This document shows, piece after piece, positions 24,293 to 36,234 of a stretch of 64,000 bases of DNA. A program made the position numbers and the translations under genes. Every line of letters starts with the position of its first letter. Position 1 is the first letter of the stretch. Below the pieces are notes generated by a model. The model saw nothing but the letters and a program-made list of their open reading frames with translations, did no database searches and was not told where the DNA came from. The stretch is from Epiperipatus broadwayi (Eukaryota; Onychophora; Udeonychophora; Euonychophora; Peripatidae): NCBI GenBank assembly GCA_028023455.1, contig JAQFVV010006426.1, positions 1,056,001 to 1,120,000 of the forward strand. Reading direction: 5' to 3'.

Positions 24293-24929
24293 TACTGTTT
24301 AGAGATAGACCCTGAGATATAATAATAGGAATTTCATGATCAGAAGAATTTTTTTGGTGTGTTTTTTTTTTGAAAATAAATATAGTGAATGACAGAAGTT
24401 TATATATTTTTCTTTTGCACTTTCTATGTTTGCTATCAGTTATACAGTTTACAAGATGTGAAATCAATCAGTTCGGTTGAAAATTAAAACCAAATCAGAT
24501 ATTAATGTATTTTTCTTTCTTTTGCTAGGAAGGGAGACTGAGTGATCAAACAAGGAGCAGAGAAAAGATGGGCGCGAGTAGAATTTTTTTTACCCCCCCC
24601 CTCGGCAGTAGTAATCACATTTTATTGAAGTGTATATCAAATACACATAGTTATAGTCACATATATAACACACAACAGGGTAGTAAATAAACACGGATAG
24701 GGCAGGAACTATGGATAGGATAAGAGATAGATAGAAAGCTGGCAGGTTAAAAAAGGACGACAGTTGCAGGAATGGTTGGGAGAGTGAAGCAAATTTTTGA
24801 AAAATAAAAGTAGAAAAATAAGACAAATTTTAAGAATAGTATTAGTACAAAGACTAAAAACAACAGCAAACCAAATATTTTTTTTTTCTTATATATTTTC
24901 TTTTAACTATTCGTATTTCTCTAGAAAAT
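24293..24929 (+). other. Element leader between primer site and gag
   Basis: No open frame fits gag before 24930. The leader contains a C-run at 24592-24600 and A-rich sequence. Packaging signals might lie here, but nothing is recognisable. Confidence 0.4.
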
Positions 24930-25871
24930 ATGTATAGCCCAGAAGGAGACATGGATTCACGAGGACTACAGAAAAACAAAGATGACACAGATATGTCACT
25001 TTCAGAAAAGTTATGGGAAGACCAAACTCCAATTATAAGGACCGGAGACATAGATACACCAGAACCACAATGGGTACGGAAATTGATGGAAACTATGTTA
25101 CAAAAAGTAGAAGAATGCAAAGAAGAATGCAGACAATATAGAGCAGAAATCAACAGGATGAAAGAAGAGAGAAACAATGAAGCAAAAACGACAGAAGAGA
25201 ATCAGCAAAGAAATGAGAATCTCCAATGTGAAAATAAAGAAAGCATAAAGGTCATGGAAAGAACAGATAACCCAATGGTGGCAAGATTTATCCACATCAA
25301 AACTTTTCGGGGTGACATAGGAGAAAACCCCATGGCACACTTGCAAAGTTTACAAGAGCTGTTCATGTTCCAGGAACTCAGCGAAGCTGAAAAGTTATCA
25401 GTTGCAGTTAATCATTTACATGGATCTGCCCGGAATTGGTGGGACTGTATAAGTAACAAACCAGTAACATTTACAGATTACCACATTGCCGTACTTAAAA
25501 GTTTTTGGAGTGAAGAGAGGCAAGATGGAATAATGCACCGTATATCTCAAGAAAAGTATTGCACTTCAAAAGGAGAAACTCACACCCAGTTTTTCTTGCG
25601 GCAAGTGTCTTTGTTAAAATCATTGAATGCTTTCTATTTATCAGAGGGACAGATTATTCAGACAATAAGGTACAATATGCCTCTCCACATACAACAATTA
25701 ACGATGGGCTGCCGCAACTGTGGAATTGATGAGATGGTAGATTTACTAACTGTTATAGATTTTGGCATGCAGACAAAGGAAAAAGAATTGACACACCCAA
25801 AATACAGATGGCGGCTGTCAGGATCTGCTATGATGATGATCAAAACATACAGCAATTCCAGAAAAATATGA
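24930..25871 (+). CDS. Retrotransposon Gag-like protein
   Basis: Open frame of 313 codons. Residues about 50-105 are highly charged and probably coiled-coil (repeated E/K/R heptad-like spacing). Residues about 115-275 look like the Ty3/gypsy Gag (retrotrans_gag) capsid-type domain: FRGDIGENPMAHLQSLQELF, LSEAEKLSVAVNHLHGSARNWW, then FTDYHIAVLKSFW and a QIIQTIR...LHIQQLTMG tail. The A-x-x-WW motif is typical of this family. No zinc knuckle (CCHC) is visible; the frame ends before one. It overlaps the next frame (25808), consistent with a gag-pro frameshift or mutation. Neighbours are an LTR-derived leader and the protease remains. Confidence 0.75.
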   Translation: MYSPEGDMDSRGLQKNKDDTDMSLSEKLWEDQTPIIRTGDIDTPEPQWVRKLMETMLQKVEECKEECRQYRAEINRMKEERNNEAKTTEENQQRNENLQCENKESIKVMERTDNPMVARFIHIKTFRGDIGENPMAHLQSLQELFMFQELSEAEKLSVAVNHLHGSARNWWDCISNKPVTFTDYHIAVLKSFWSEERQDGIMHRISQEKYCTSKGETHTQFFLRQVSLLKSLNAFYLSEGQIIQTIRYNMPLHIQQLTMGCRNCGIDEMVDLLTVIDFGMQTKEKELTHPKYRWRLSGSAMMMIKTYSNSRKI

Positions 25872-26816
25872 GTCCTATAATTTATATACCTCAGATAGAA
25901 CTCCAGGATGAAACAGAAGAAATTATTGAGGGAAATGAAAGAGTGGCATCAGCATTTATGTGCGAACTGGAAGATGATCACAGACCACCACTCTCAGAGT
26001 GCCCTACAATTAAAGCACTGTTAGATGTCCCAATTACAGCTTTAATAGACATTGGCAGTCAAGTGTCACTGGTGTCAAAAGAATGGTGGAATGCAACAGT
26101 AGGAACTCTTGTACTACCGATCTCACCGAGAAAATCTTATGCTATATTAGTAAATGGAGAAAAAGCCAACATAGGAACACATCGTTTGGGACTGGATATT
26201 AAAGATAGGAGCAACAAATGTAAATCATATATTTCAGATAATGCCAGATTTGATTTATGATGTACTGTTAGGGTCAGACTTCTTAGAAAGACATGACTCA
26301 GGAATAAACTATAGGGAAAGTAAGTTTACATTTTACAACAACAAGTTAGATTTTCACAAATGTAAAACCCAAGAGACAACCAATTTAAGCTGCATACAGG
26401 AACTAACTAATCTTGAACGAACAGAAAATGAAACAAAAGGCCAGATGGAATTAGAGATAGTAGGACAGAGCATACCTCACCTTGCCTTCAAGCATTTTAC
26501 TCATCAATTTAATGATCACGAGATATTTCCAAAACGCACCACAGCAGGTCAGGCAAAACAAACTACTTTATCAAGTGGCAGCACAGTTCTAGGTTTGAAA
26601 CCACATTTACCCATACCAAAATCACTGACCAAGGGATTTAACCATGAGCCAGTTTCATCATCAGAACACATAAGAGGGAAACAGCTAAAGAACAGAGCAC
26701 CATTAATAAGGAATTTTAACTTGACTTCTAGCAAAAGAATTGATAGAAGACATGGTAATAAAGTGGACACAGCTCAGAGAGCTAATAACAAGGCCATTGA
26801 AAAAAAAATAGTTTAA
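25808..26816 (+). pseudogene. Retropepsin-like protease remains and unknown tail
   Basis: Frame 25808-26260 (150 codons) includes TALIDIGSQVSLVSKEWW, the active-site region of a retropepsin, normally D-(S/T)-G. Here the middle residue is Ile, which should abolish activity. The later flap/ALGSD-type motif, DVLLGSDFLERH, occurs only in another frame starting at 26241, so a frameshift splits the domain near 26230-26245. The tail (to 26816, about 130 residues) is Thr/Lys/His-rich and not recognised. No RT motif follows. Two lesions in one domain indicate decay. Confidence 0.7.
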
Positions 26817-27256
26817 ATAGAGTGCTCCATTGAAAAGTAATTTTTTTTACAAGATCCCCAAGGTATGACCAGGACACATCATATGGATAATGAAATCATA
26901 TTATAGGCTTTCGGTTTTTTTTTTGTGTGTATGTTTAGTAAATATTGGCATTGTTATAATATATTAATTAATATTATTATATACTTCTCTTTTAATATAT
27001 ATGTATATATAATTTATAAATCAGTATTATGATAAACTTTCAGTTTTTTTTTTTTATTAATATAATCTATTTATCAGTATTATTATAAACTTTCAGTTTG
27101 TTTTTATAAACTGCACATATCAGTATTATTTCATGTAAATACACTAATATTCTGTATAATAGGAGCGCTCTTTCCGGATCACTCTGCTTCTCACTGCAAA
27201 ACCGTAGCTTTAGTCATTTTTTTTTATTTGTTTATTTTTAATGGGTTCTAGGAATA
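26817..27256 (+). other. Internal 3' region, A+T-rich with short tandem repeat
   Basis: The sequence between the last frame and the 3' LTR holds two to three copies of an ATCAGTATTATgATAAACTTTCAG-like repeat (about 27021-27130, lower case variable) separated by T-runs. No clear polypurine tract precedes the LTR at 27257. Pol is absent. Confidence 0.5.
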
Positions 27257-28420
27257 TGAAGCTGTGCATATATATATATATGCTGGCTTCATCATTCACT
27301 GTGGACTAACTAAGACCCTAAGTCCTATCACAGCGAATGTATGTTTATTTTTCAAACTAAATTTATCGTTTTCTCAAATAGTTGCCTAAATTAAAGAAGG
27401 AATTGTGTTAAAGAGAAAAGATTTAATAAAATAAAATATAGAAGGTTAAAATTATAATTGCAACTATTTTTAAAATATATTTGGTAGAATTCGATAAGAT
27501 AAAAATTTTCTTAATTAAATAGAATCCATTAAGAAAGGGAATTAATTAATAAAACATTTTCTGAATTAGATAAAAAAAAAAAGATAACAGGAAAATTTGA
27601 AACAATGGGCATGATTCGCTACTAATTAGCAGATTAAAAACATAATAGGAAAAAGGGTATAAATAAAGAACTTTTCTTTTGTTCTTGGTCTTATGCTTGC
27701 GGGTAACCGGTGCTGAAGGTCAGAGAGAAATCTTAAGAATTTTGTTGGAAGAAATTTTGCTGAAAGATTGGACAATATAGCGAACTCTTGCTTGCTGTAC
27801 TTACTTCAAGATGCACTCTATTCTTTCAGCATATAAATAAAAAAATCCAGAAATGTGTTGCTCTGCAAAAATGCAGGGGTAACTTCTTTGCCTTCGCTCT
27901 CCTGAGCTGTTTCTGAGGCTGGAGTCGTAATCATGTAAGCCAGCGAGAGAACTAAAGTATCTGCCCTGTATCTGTGAAAATCTGCCCTCAAAAACATGGA
28001 AAAACAAATTTGAAGAACCGAGAAGACCTGCGGGGAAACATCAAATGAACTCATTTTGACTCACCCATCTAGTTACCGGTAACGTTCCCATAAATTATTA
28101 AAATATCTTTGTAATTTGCAAATTCAATCTATATTTATGCTTTTCTATATATATATATGTTTTTTTTTAATCTATGTATTCAAGTCTTGTGAAATTATAT
28201 TTCATTAATTGCTTTCTTTTTTTTTTTAAATACTTTAATGGGTGGTAGGGTTATTACATATAATGGCGGCGGTAATTCTTATTAATTTAATTGAAAAATG
28301 CTTCGTTTAACTTTCCGCCATTATACTCCCATAATTAAGTTATTTATTTTATATAAATATTTATTTAGAAAGAAAAGGAAGCAAATCATAAAAAGTGCAA
28401 AACTCTATTTTAAAATCAAG
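27257..28420 (+). repeat. 3' LTR, truncated
   Basis: It starts TGAAGCTGTGCAT like the 5' LTR and matches it closely, with scattered substitutions, through 22803 of the first copy. At about 28420 the sequences part abruptly. The hairpin near the 5' edge has decayed (two mismatches in 12), and the antisense 78-codon frame is intact at 27818-28054. About 1.4 kb of LTR is missing, so the downstream target duplication cannot be seen. Confidence 0.8.
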
Positions 28421-28984
28421 GATATATGGAATATTTTCCTAGGAAAGATGACCTATTATATATGCTTGTATGTATCTCTGCAACAATATTCAATAGATTT
28501 AATAATCTATAGTTATTCTACAGACCATACAAATATATATATATATATTTTCCTTAAATTTTTAAATTTGCTATGTTTACATAATCGTGTGATCAGCACA
28601 GGTCATTACTGTGGTTAAAAAAATCCATTTACTTACTTTTTTTTGAAAAAAATGAAACTATTTTTATTAAATCTAGAATTAATCAAAGTAATATTATATT
28701 TATGATCAATGATAATTATTTCAATAAATATCTTTCACATTTAAAAAACTCAACTTCTTTAAATTTATATCTAGTATGTATAAATTGTTTTATTGTATTA
28801 TAATTTGTATGTTTTTGAAGCTTTTAAAGTTGCTATCTAAAATTTTTTTCCAAATTAAATTTGGGTATTTACCTTAAAAGAGAGTGAAAAAGAAGAAATA
28901 AGAGTATACAAACAATTTATGAACAGAATTTGAAAGGTAGAATAAATCTTGTAGTACTAGGAATGTATTTCAGATATCTAAAAA
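28421..28984. other. Intronic, nothing recognised
   Basis: A+T-rich sequence following the break in the truncated LTR, with no terminal repeat or coding signal that would explain the break. Confidence 0.35.
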
Positions 28985-29230
28985 ATTTCAAGATTGTTTA
29001 TGATAAAAAGATAAAACTGGTAGGCTTCTGATAGATCCAGAAGAGATAGTTGATTGATGGAGATTTGTGAAGCTGTATACAATGTAACATGATAGTGCTT
29101 GATTTTTAAATATAGAATATGAACTGCCATTAAAAAGTAAAGTAGTAAGAGGAATATTGAGAATTTCTAGTGAATATTGCCAGGTCTAAATAATGTATTA
29201 ATAGAGTTATTAAAAGAAAGGAAACTTATT
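28985..29230 (+). pseudogene. RTE-like LINE fragment (pre-RT region)
   Basis: The + strand gives TGRLLIDPEEIVD (about 29018-29057) and later YELPLKSKVVRGILRISSEYC. These resemble the segment just before the RT domain of RTE/craniofacial-like LINEs (a GRLL-x-D..EI..RW motif followed by an EV..AI..-type helix). Stops and shifts are present. It is a third RTE-like fragment, covering a part not seen in the 2.9 kb copy. Confidence 0.5.
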
Positions 29231-29961
29231 TGTAGATAGTTAATCTTGGCTGCATGTAATGCAATATATATATATTATTTTTTTGAATGTTTTATTGTGA
29301 ATACATTATCATCATCATAATTTAAGTTTAATTCAATGGTTAAAATTGCTAACAAAGAGAATTCACATAATTATGACCAGAAAGTACATGGTGAAATATT
29401 TGAATATATACATTGTTTTTGGTTGCAAAATCTATGCCATCACATAAACAATTGTTTTTTCAATATGATAATCATTGTAGGTCAAATTACAGAGTTTTGT
29501 CAAAAAAAAAAAAAAAATAGTTACATTTTGCAAGTGATAAAACATTTTATTTTTTAATTTTTGTAGAAAATCTAAATTTTGCAGGTATAGGGCCTGGCTC
29601 TGGTTATATTCATAATTTTTGTATAAATAAACTGTTTCGGATTGTAAAATAGCTATATTTTTATCTGTATTATATTTATCATTTTTATGTTTAAAATTTT
29701 TAATAACTGATGACTTTTATATTCATATTTATTGTGAATCTATAGAAATTATTTTTGTTAATTTATTCTCTTTAATGAAATATTTTAATATAATTTTATC
29801 ATTATCTATATAAATCTTTACATCTAAATACTTTATTTTAAAATCAAATTATTATTTTTAATTATATATATTCAATTATTGCTTTTGTATAAAGCTATTT
29901 TATTTTATATTGTGTGATAATGGATTACATTTTTTTACATTTTTGATGATTATCTAAATCA
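29231..29961. other. Intronic, nothing recognised
   Basis: A+T-rich; includes an A-run at 29502-29516. No feature supported. Confidence 0.35.
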
Positions 29962-30359
29962 GGTGTGCTCAATCTTCTAGAATCTAAGAGGTACTTTTTA
30001 TTTTCCAAATAAATGGCGATTGATTAAATGGGGGGAAAAAGCAAAATGAATCAATTTATAAGTAAAATAGACAAATATAGTTAAAATTTTAAACAAATTT
30101 ATTTAATGAGATGTTTGACGTTGAATATTATTAGCTATTTTTGAGTTATTTGGTTCGTAATTAGAAACAGCCAAACATAACAGTCATTAAGATGACTTTC
30201 GGTCATATGATTACGATATTTAGATTTTATATAGTTCATATGACAAAATGATATTCACATAAATATGTAGATGCAAAACATGAATGAAGTCTAAGATATC
30301 TATCTTTCAATAGCAGATATCTGGTAGTATACTTCAATATATCAAATTGATCATCCAAT

Positions 30360-32060
30360 TTCAATCTAATTGTCATTTTGTAATTCAATTAGTCGCATTT
30401 CCAAGCTATATACGTCCATATTTAATACTTCTGTGATTAGTAAAGCTGGATTTTCTATATTTATTTTAGAGAATGGTGATGTGAAAAATGAAGTGATTGA
30501 ACAAAGTTTTTCAAAGTCTTGAAATCTTTGTTGAAATTGCAGAATGTTTTGCAAAATATTTCCAAATTTTTGGTAATCACATATTTCTTTATGTGAACCA
30601 ATTTCTTCTCTTAAATTTGCGAAATGTTTCAAATCTTTTTTATTAATTTGAGAAATCCACATTTCCAGTTTCATCTTAAATTTATCAATTGGAGGTAATC
30701 ATTTCGGTTATTGTTTTGTTCTTGCAAATCTACATTTAATTCATTTAATTTTTTTTTTTTAAGTGTCATAGCATCGGTTGGGACGCAAACCCACAACCCG
30801 GGCAACTGCCTGCAAGTGCAAGTCAGTCACGCTGACCTCTCGACCAACAATGCAAGACAATAATTTAGTTGTAAGATCTGTTAAAAATGCTAGCTTTTGC
30901 AGCCACACTTTGTTAAGTAAAATCAGCGTAAGGATCTTTTCTTTTGTCCAGAAAATCTTTTATATGTGCAATAGCTTGCTGAATCTTTCTAAAACATTAG
31001 CTTTGCTCAACCATCTGACTGAATTTGGAAAACTAAGACACCATAATCTGCATCAGTACTATCTAAAAATGAGTGAAACAATCTTTGCAGTGCTTTTGCT
31101 TGAATCAAATTGATTATTTTAATACTTGTATTCATAACATCATCAAGGCTCAACATTTTACCACATGATTATTGTTGATGAATTATGCAGTGATATGGAA
31201 CAAAATTAGGAAAATCAATATCTCTCTTACCAAATGTTAAAAATCCATTTTCACAACTAGTCTCAGAAGGAGCACCATCTGTTGTAATGGAAATGAGTTT
31301 CTTAAGGAGAAAATTTTCAGATAATATGAAAGCTTTAAAAACATTGTAGATGCTCTCTCCTCTGGTTTGCTTTTTTAGAGATAGAATTTTGAGAAATTCT
31401 TTCTTTACAGTCAAATCAGGAAATATTAAATATACAATTATACTAAAATGAGACATATAGCAAGTATCAGTTGACTCATCACACTGAAGTAAAAACCATG
31501 AACAATTTTCAAAATCCTGTTTTTAAGTTGTGATCTCAAATCCATTGCCATGGTTTCAACTCATCTTGTTACAGTTTGTCTGGACAGTAGTATATCTTGG
31601 ATATCATCAACATTCTCCATTTTGTTTTAAAATTGTGAAATAAAACTATCGTTGCAGCCAAAAAAGCTTCTTTGAATATATCATCATCTGTAAAAGGCGT
31701 TTTGTGCTTTATAAAAGTTCAACACAAATGGAGAGATGCCATAGGTGCCTTAGTTGATTTACAACAACTTTTTTTGAGTGAAGATTGTTGTAAATTTAGA
31801 GATCTTTGTACTTTAGATTTTCTTATTATAGATTTCGGAGGAAAATCTCGATCAAAACTTGTATGTATAGTAGTAAAATGTCTTTAGATTACCTCTTTTT
31901 TGTAGCTACTGTAGAATTACACAGTAAAAAACATTTTTCTTTATACATGATGAATAAAAACTCTTTTTCCCAATCATTATCAGAATTAAATGTTTTTGCA
32001 TTTTATTGCTCATTATGGGGAAAAAACCAACTTAATTTTTGCCACAAAGTAAGAATTATC
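30360..32060 (-). pseudogene. hAT transposase pseudogene
   Basis: Minus-strand pieces in different frames follow the order of ZBED5/GTF2IRD2-type hAT transposases. Near 31620-31700 a piece resembles the N-terminal PFTD...F segment. At 31169-31456 the open frame gives KQTRGESIYNVFKA, LISITTDGAPSE and VPYHCIIHQQ, matching the TTDGAP(A) and HC-x-H-(QE) motifs of the catalytic core. At 30366-30674 it gives MWISQINKKDLKHF and later FEKLCSITSFFTSPF, typical of the C-terminal insertion/dimerisation region. Frameshifts, stops and the SINE insertion make it inactive. Confidence 0.7.
30752..30865 (-). mobile_element. tRNA-derived SINE fragment, minus strand
   Basis: Read on the minus strand it begins TTGGTCGAGAGGTCAGCG (an A-box-like GGTCGAGAGG), continues through a G+C-rich tRNA-like body, has GTGGGTTTGCGTCCC as a B-box-like segment, and ends in a poly-A (the T-run at 30747-30762 on the + strand). 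Its G+C content is well above its surroundings. It interrupts the hAT pseudogene, so it inserted after the hAT. It is a different family from the SINE at 17284. Confidence 0.65.
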
Positions 32061-32720
32061 AATTAAAAAACTTGTACCATATTAAATTAATACAATTTAA
32101 GTATTGCAACCATTTTTCACAATTGGAAAAAAGTTAAAAAATTATTTAAAAAAATTGAAATGTCAAAACTAGTTAATCTATTTAAACAAAAATTAAAAAA
32201 AAAACAAAATGACAAAATGAAATAAAACGATAGTAAATTTACTGAAAGTAGCTATCATTTTCTTCAATTTTTTATTATTTGATTGTTTTTTACAAACTTT
32301 TTTTCCAAAAATTTAAAATGTCAAAAAAACATGTTAGTATGATTGAATTGGCAGGGTTGGTTTTGTTTTTGACACAAAACTGTTTTATTAATTTAATGAA
32401 AGATTATAAGTACACTGTGTTCAGTTTTAATATCAGACAATCGTTCCATTTTGACATATCTATTTTGGTTATAGCATGTATTTTGTGATTCGAAAGATGG
32501 GGAAAAAATCATTGTAATTAAAGTAGTTTATAATTTTTAAAATTTTAGTTATAAATTGAATTTCACATTCAAATTAAAAAATCCAAAATTTCAATGATTA
32601 TTTTTCAAAAATTTAGTTTTTAAAAATAAGATTTTTTTTTATACATATAAAATTTTATTTTTGCTTGTGTGATCGATTTAAAATTTCTCGGTGATCAACA
32701 TGGCCACAAATAATAATATA

Positions 32721-33388
32721 TAATAATGGGGTTTGAAAGTTTTAAAAATGATTATAATATTAAATCTATTTTCAAAAATAGGTTAATTTCCCTGTTTAAT
32801 GGGATTTATTTAATGTTTCAGGAATATAAAAATCTTATTCTGTTAAAAATCTTATGCTAGTTTTTTTTGTCTATACTAAGATCTTAGGACAGAATGGAAG
32901 ATGGAATCCATTTTTTACTTATACAATTTGCCTTGACAATATGTTGCAGATTTATGGTGTCAATAAGCTTGAGTTGTTATCATGTGATTAAATTTATGAA
33001 CTGTTTAACTTTGTGCAAAATGAGGTTTATATGTGTGTATATAGTAGAATTTTAATATTGCACTTATGAATTACTAACATTTTTATTTATATGAGGTTAA
33101 TAAAACACTATTGAAAAAGTTTTTATGCATTAAAATAAATTTATATTTTGTAATGATCATTTTTTATAAAACAAATTCTTTCAATCAGTATACATACAGC
33201 AGCAGAGAATCTGTCAAATGCATGATGATAAAGGTTTTTGCAACATTTTTTTTTTTTTTTGCTCTACTCTAGCTAAAATTAGTTAATTACTCATCTACTG
33301 ATCAATAATGAAACTGAGCAGGATATATTGTTAATATCCACTCCATGCCTTCTTATCATTGCAGTTACTATTACTATGTAATAATTCA
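32721..33388. other. Intronic, nothing recognised
   Basis: A+T-rich sequence between the hAT relic and the solo LTR. T-run at 33246-33260. Confidence 0.35.
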
Positions 33389-35922
33389 CATGTATAACGG
33401 TAAGAAAAGTAGAGCTGCTTTAACCTAACCTAGAGATGCAGATAGAGGGGGTTCGAACCTCACCTACTCCTCTAGATTGCTACTAAGCGACTTACTCCCC
33501 AAACCTCACTAGAATTTAATCTTAATGTATGCCCGGTGGTCAGGGAGAGAAGAGACCACGAAAAGGAATTTTTACATATATAATGATCAGATGTACATAC
33601 GTATGTTACAAAAGAAAACAATACTAAGTGGTTTTATTTATAGTGAATGAAAGATAACACAAACTTTTATTATTTATATTAAAAGAATTCATACAATGTT
33701 TTATTAATAGTGTCACAGGCTATTTTCACTGCAACCGGATAGACATATTTGAAAGATCCATTGATCGTAATGATAAGAACAGACAAAATTTTACATTATC
33801 ATTTCTTTCTTTAAAATATTCCAGCCAATGGAAGTGTTACGTAAAAGAAATCAAGAGAGGGAGAGATGATTCATTAACTCTGTGGTTGGAGAACATAGAA
33901 ATAAATAGATGGTCAAACTCAACTAAACACTTTGGACAGGTTTAAATCACCGCCCTACTTATGATTTAAGAAGAATGATAAAGTGACTCCAGCAAGAATT
34001 TCCAGCTATAATTGAAACATTTCGATGATATTTTGAGAAAGATTTCCTAATAAATATAAATATATAAGACCATGCACAAAGGCGAGAGCATATTGTGGGC
34101 TGTGAGGCTCGAGACATATCAGTTACCAAGAGGTTAACACAAGACAGGATAGCTCTCTGTCTCTAATCTAGGTTAGAGAGAAAAATGGAACCCGTTCGCT
34201 AAACGCGTGACCCGGATTCAGGATCGGAGTTTTATTGCTTATGTCCAGTTACGTACATTGAAGGGACTGAAATCGACATGAGATCAGAACATTTTATTTA
34301 TTTTAAGAAGATCCAGATGTAGGTATGTTAACCTAAGCGAACTTGGCAAAAAGAAGCACTGTAATTTATGCTGAGCGGCCCAGTAGATCACCCGAGGCAC
34401 GATCCCATATAAATACGGTCAACGACCTTTAAATTTAAAAAAGAAACCCTCTGCAAAATATAAATATTAAGAAAGCTCAACTATCATTGAAAATCCGCAG
34501 AAAAATAGTAACTTCCCTTTTATAAAATTCAGATCACTAAAACAAGAGGGCGGATATTTTATTGATTTAGTTGAATTTTAACCAACACACCCCAGAGTCA
34601 ATACTATTTAATAATTTTTAATACATATTGTCAAAATGTACTCTCTCTTATTACTAAAATATAAATGCGAACGTTTTACATTGACTAAAATATACAAGCA
34701 TTTGATAAGGATCTTTCTTTTATATATATATAAAACTAAGTTAAAGTTTGGAAAGTTTTATAATAGAATATTTAGCAATTTAAATCTTGATTTTAAAATA
34801 GTTTTGCACTTTCTATGATTTGCTTCCTTTTCTTTCTAAATAAATATTTATATAAAATAAATAACTTAATTACGGGAGTATAATGGCGGAAAGTTAAACG
34901 AAGTATTTTTCAATTAAATTAATAAGAACTATGGCCGCCATTATATATAATAACCCCTCCCATTACGATATAAAAAAAAAGAAAAGAAAGCAATTAATGA
35001 AATATAATTTCACAAGATTCGAATACATAGATTTAAAAATCATATATATATATAGAAAAGCATAAATATACATTGAAATTGCAAATTACAAAGATATTTT
35101 AATAATTTATGGGATCGTTACCGGTAACTAGATGAGTGGGTCAAAATGAGTTCATTTGATGTTTCCCCGCAGGTCTTTTCGGTTCTTCAAATTTGTTTTT
35201 CCACGTTTTTGAGGGCAGATTTTCACGGATACAGGGCAGATAGTTTTGTTCTCTGGCTGGCTTACATGATTACGACTCCTGCATCAGGAACAGCTCAGGA
35301 GAGTGAAGGCAAAGAAGTTACCCCTGCATTTTTGCAGAGCAACACATTTCTGGATTCTTTTATTTATATGCTGAAAGAATAGAGTGCAGCTTGAAGTAAG
35401 TACAGCAAGCAAGAGTTAGCTATATTGTCCAATCTTTCAGCAAAATTTCTTCCAACAAAATTCTTAAGATTTCTTTCTGACCTTCAGCGCAGGTTACCAG
35501 CAAGCATAAGACCAAGAACAAAAGAAAAGTTCTTTATTTATACCCTTTTTCCATTATGTTTTTAATCTGCTAATTAGTAGCGAATCATGCCCGTTGTTTC
35601 AAATTTTTCCTGTTATCTATTTTTATCTAATTCAGAAAAATGTTTTACTAATTAAATTCCTTTTCTTAATGGATTCTATTTAATTAAGAAATTCATCGAA
35701 TTCTACCAAATATATTTTAAAAATAATTGCAATTATAATTTTAACTTTCTATATTTTATTTTATTAAATCTTTTAATTTAGGCAACTATTTGAGAAAACG
35801 ATAAATTTAGTTTGAAAAAGGAACATATCTTCACTGTGGTTGGACTTAGGGTCTTAGTTAGTCCACAGTGAATGGTGAAGCCAGCATATATATTTTTATA
35901 TATATATGCACAGCTTCACATG
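33389..35922 (-). mobile_element. Solo LTR of the Ty3-like family, inverted, with CATG target duplication
   Basis: 33393-35918 is the reverse complement of the 5' LTR at 21642-24249 along its full length (2526 versus 2608 bp), with substitutions and small indels. On its own strand it begins TGAAGCTG and ends CCGTTATA (CCGTTACA in the 5' LTR). CATG flanks both sides (33389-33392 and 35919-35922), a 4 bp target duplication. This is the expected product of insertion followed by LTR-LTR recombination. The TATA box is at 35535-35542 and the 78-codon frame, antisense to the LTR, is at 35146-35382 on the + strand. Confidence 0.85.
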
Positions 35923-36234
35923 ATTCCTGGCCATGGATAGGTTGCTTATCTACATGCATTATCTAGCATGGTGAGTTTATGGGCTTTTATCTCTGAGAAC
36001 TGTTTTCTTTCTCAGATGCCTAAATTGTTAACTGACACAAGAAGTGACAGAATGAATGTGTAAATGTGTGTGTGTGTTCATTTTTTATTTTATTTACATT
36101 CATGACAAACAAATTAGATTCCCTTTCTTAAGGTTACAAAGTCATCTTTCAAGGCAGATTTAATGGCTGAAGGCAGAAAGTGCTGAAATTCCTCAGATTC
36201 CTAGTTTAGACTGCCATTTGATGATAATCTTTTA
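35923..36234. other. Intronic, nothing recognised
   Basis: Short stretch with a TG microsatellite (36064-36078). No gene. Confidence 0.35.

Larger units (their letters stand above)
21642..28420 (+). mobile_element. Ty3-like LTR retrotransposon, pol-less and 3'-truncated
   Basis: Two direct copies of a long terminal repeat (21642-24249 and 27257-28420) flank a primer-binding-site-like sequence and gag plus protease coding remains. The second LTR stops matching at about 28420, after about 1.16 kb of the expected 2.6 kb. Between the protease region and the 3' LTR there is no visible reverse transcriptase, RNase H or integrase, so internal deletion or a non-autonomous structure is implied. An inverted solo LTR of the same family lies at 33393-35918. 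The gag and protease character points to Metaviridae (Ty3/gypsy). Confidence 0.8.
29962..32720 (-). mobile_element. hAT transposon relic (GTF2IRD2/ZBED5-like)
   Basis: The left edge, CAGGTGTGCTCAATCTTCTAG (about 29961 onward), resembles the CAG-G-GTGCTCAA ends of hAT elements that encode GTF2I-repeat-domain-2/ZBED5-type transposases. The other end is decayed; a CGGTGATCAACATGGCCAC block near 32689-32707 resembles subterminal sequence of these elements. Transposase remains lie on the minus strand (30360-32060) and a SINE is inserted at 30752-30865. No 8 bp target duplication could be confirmed. Confidence 0.6.
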
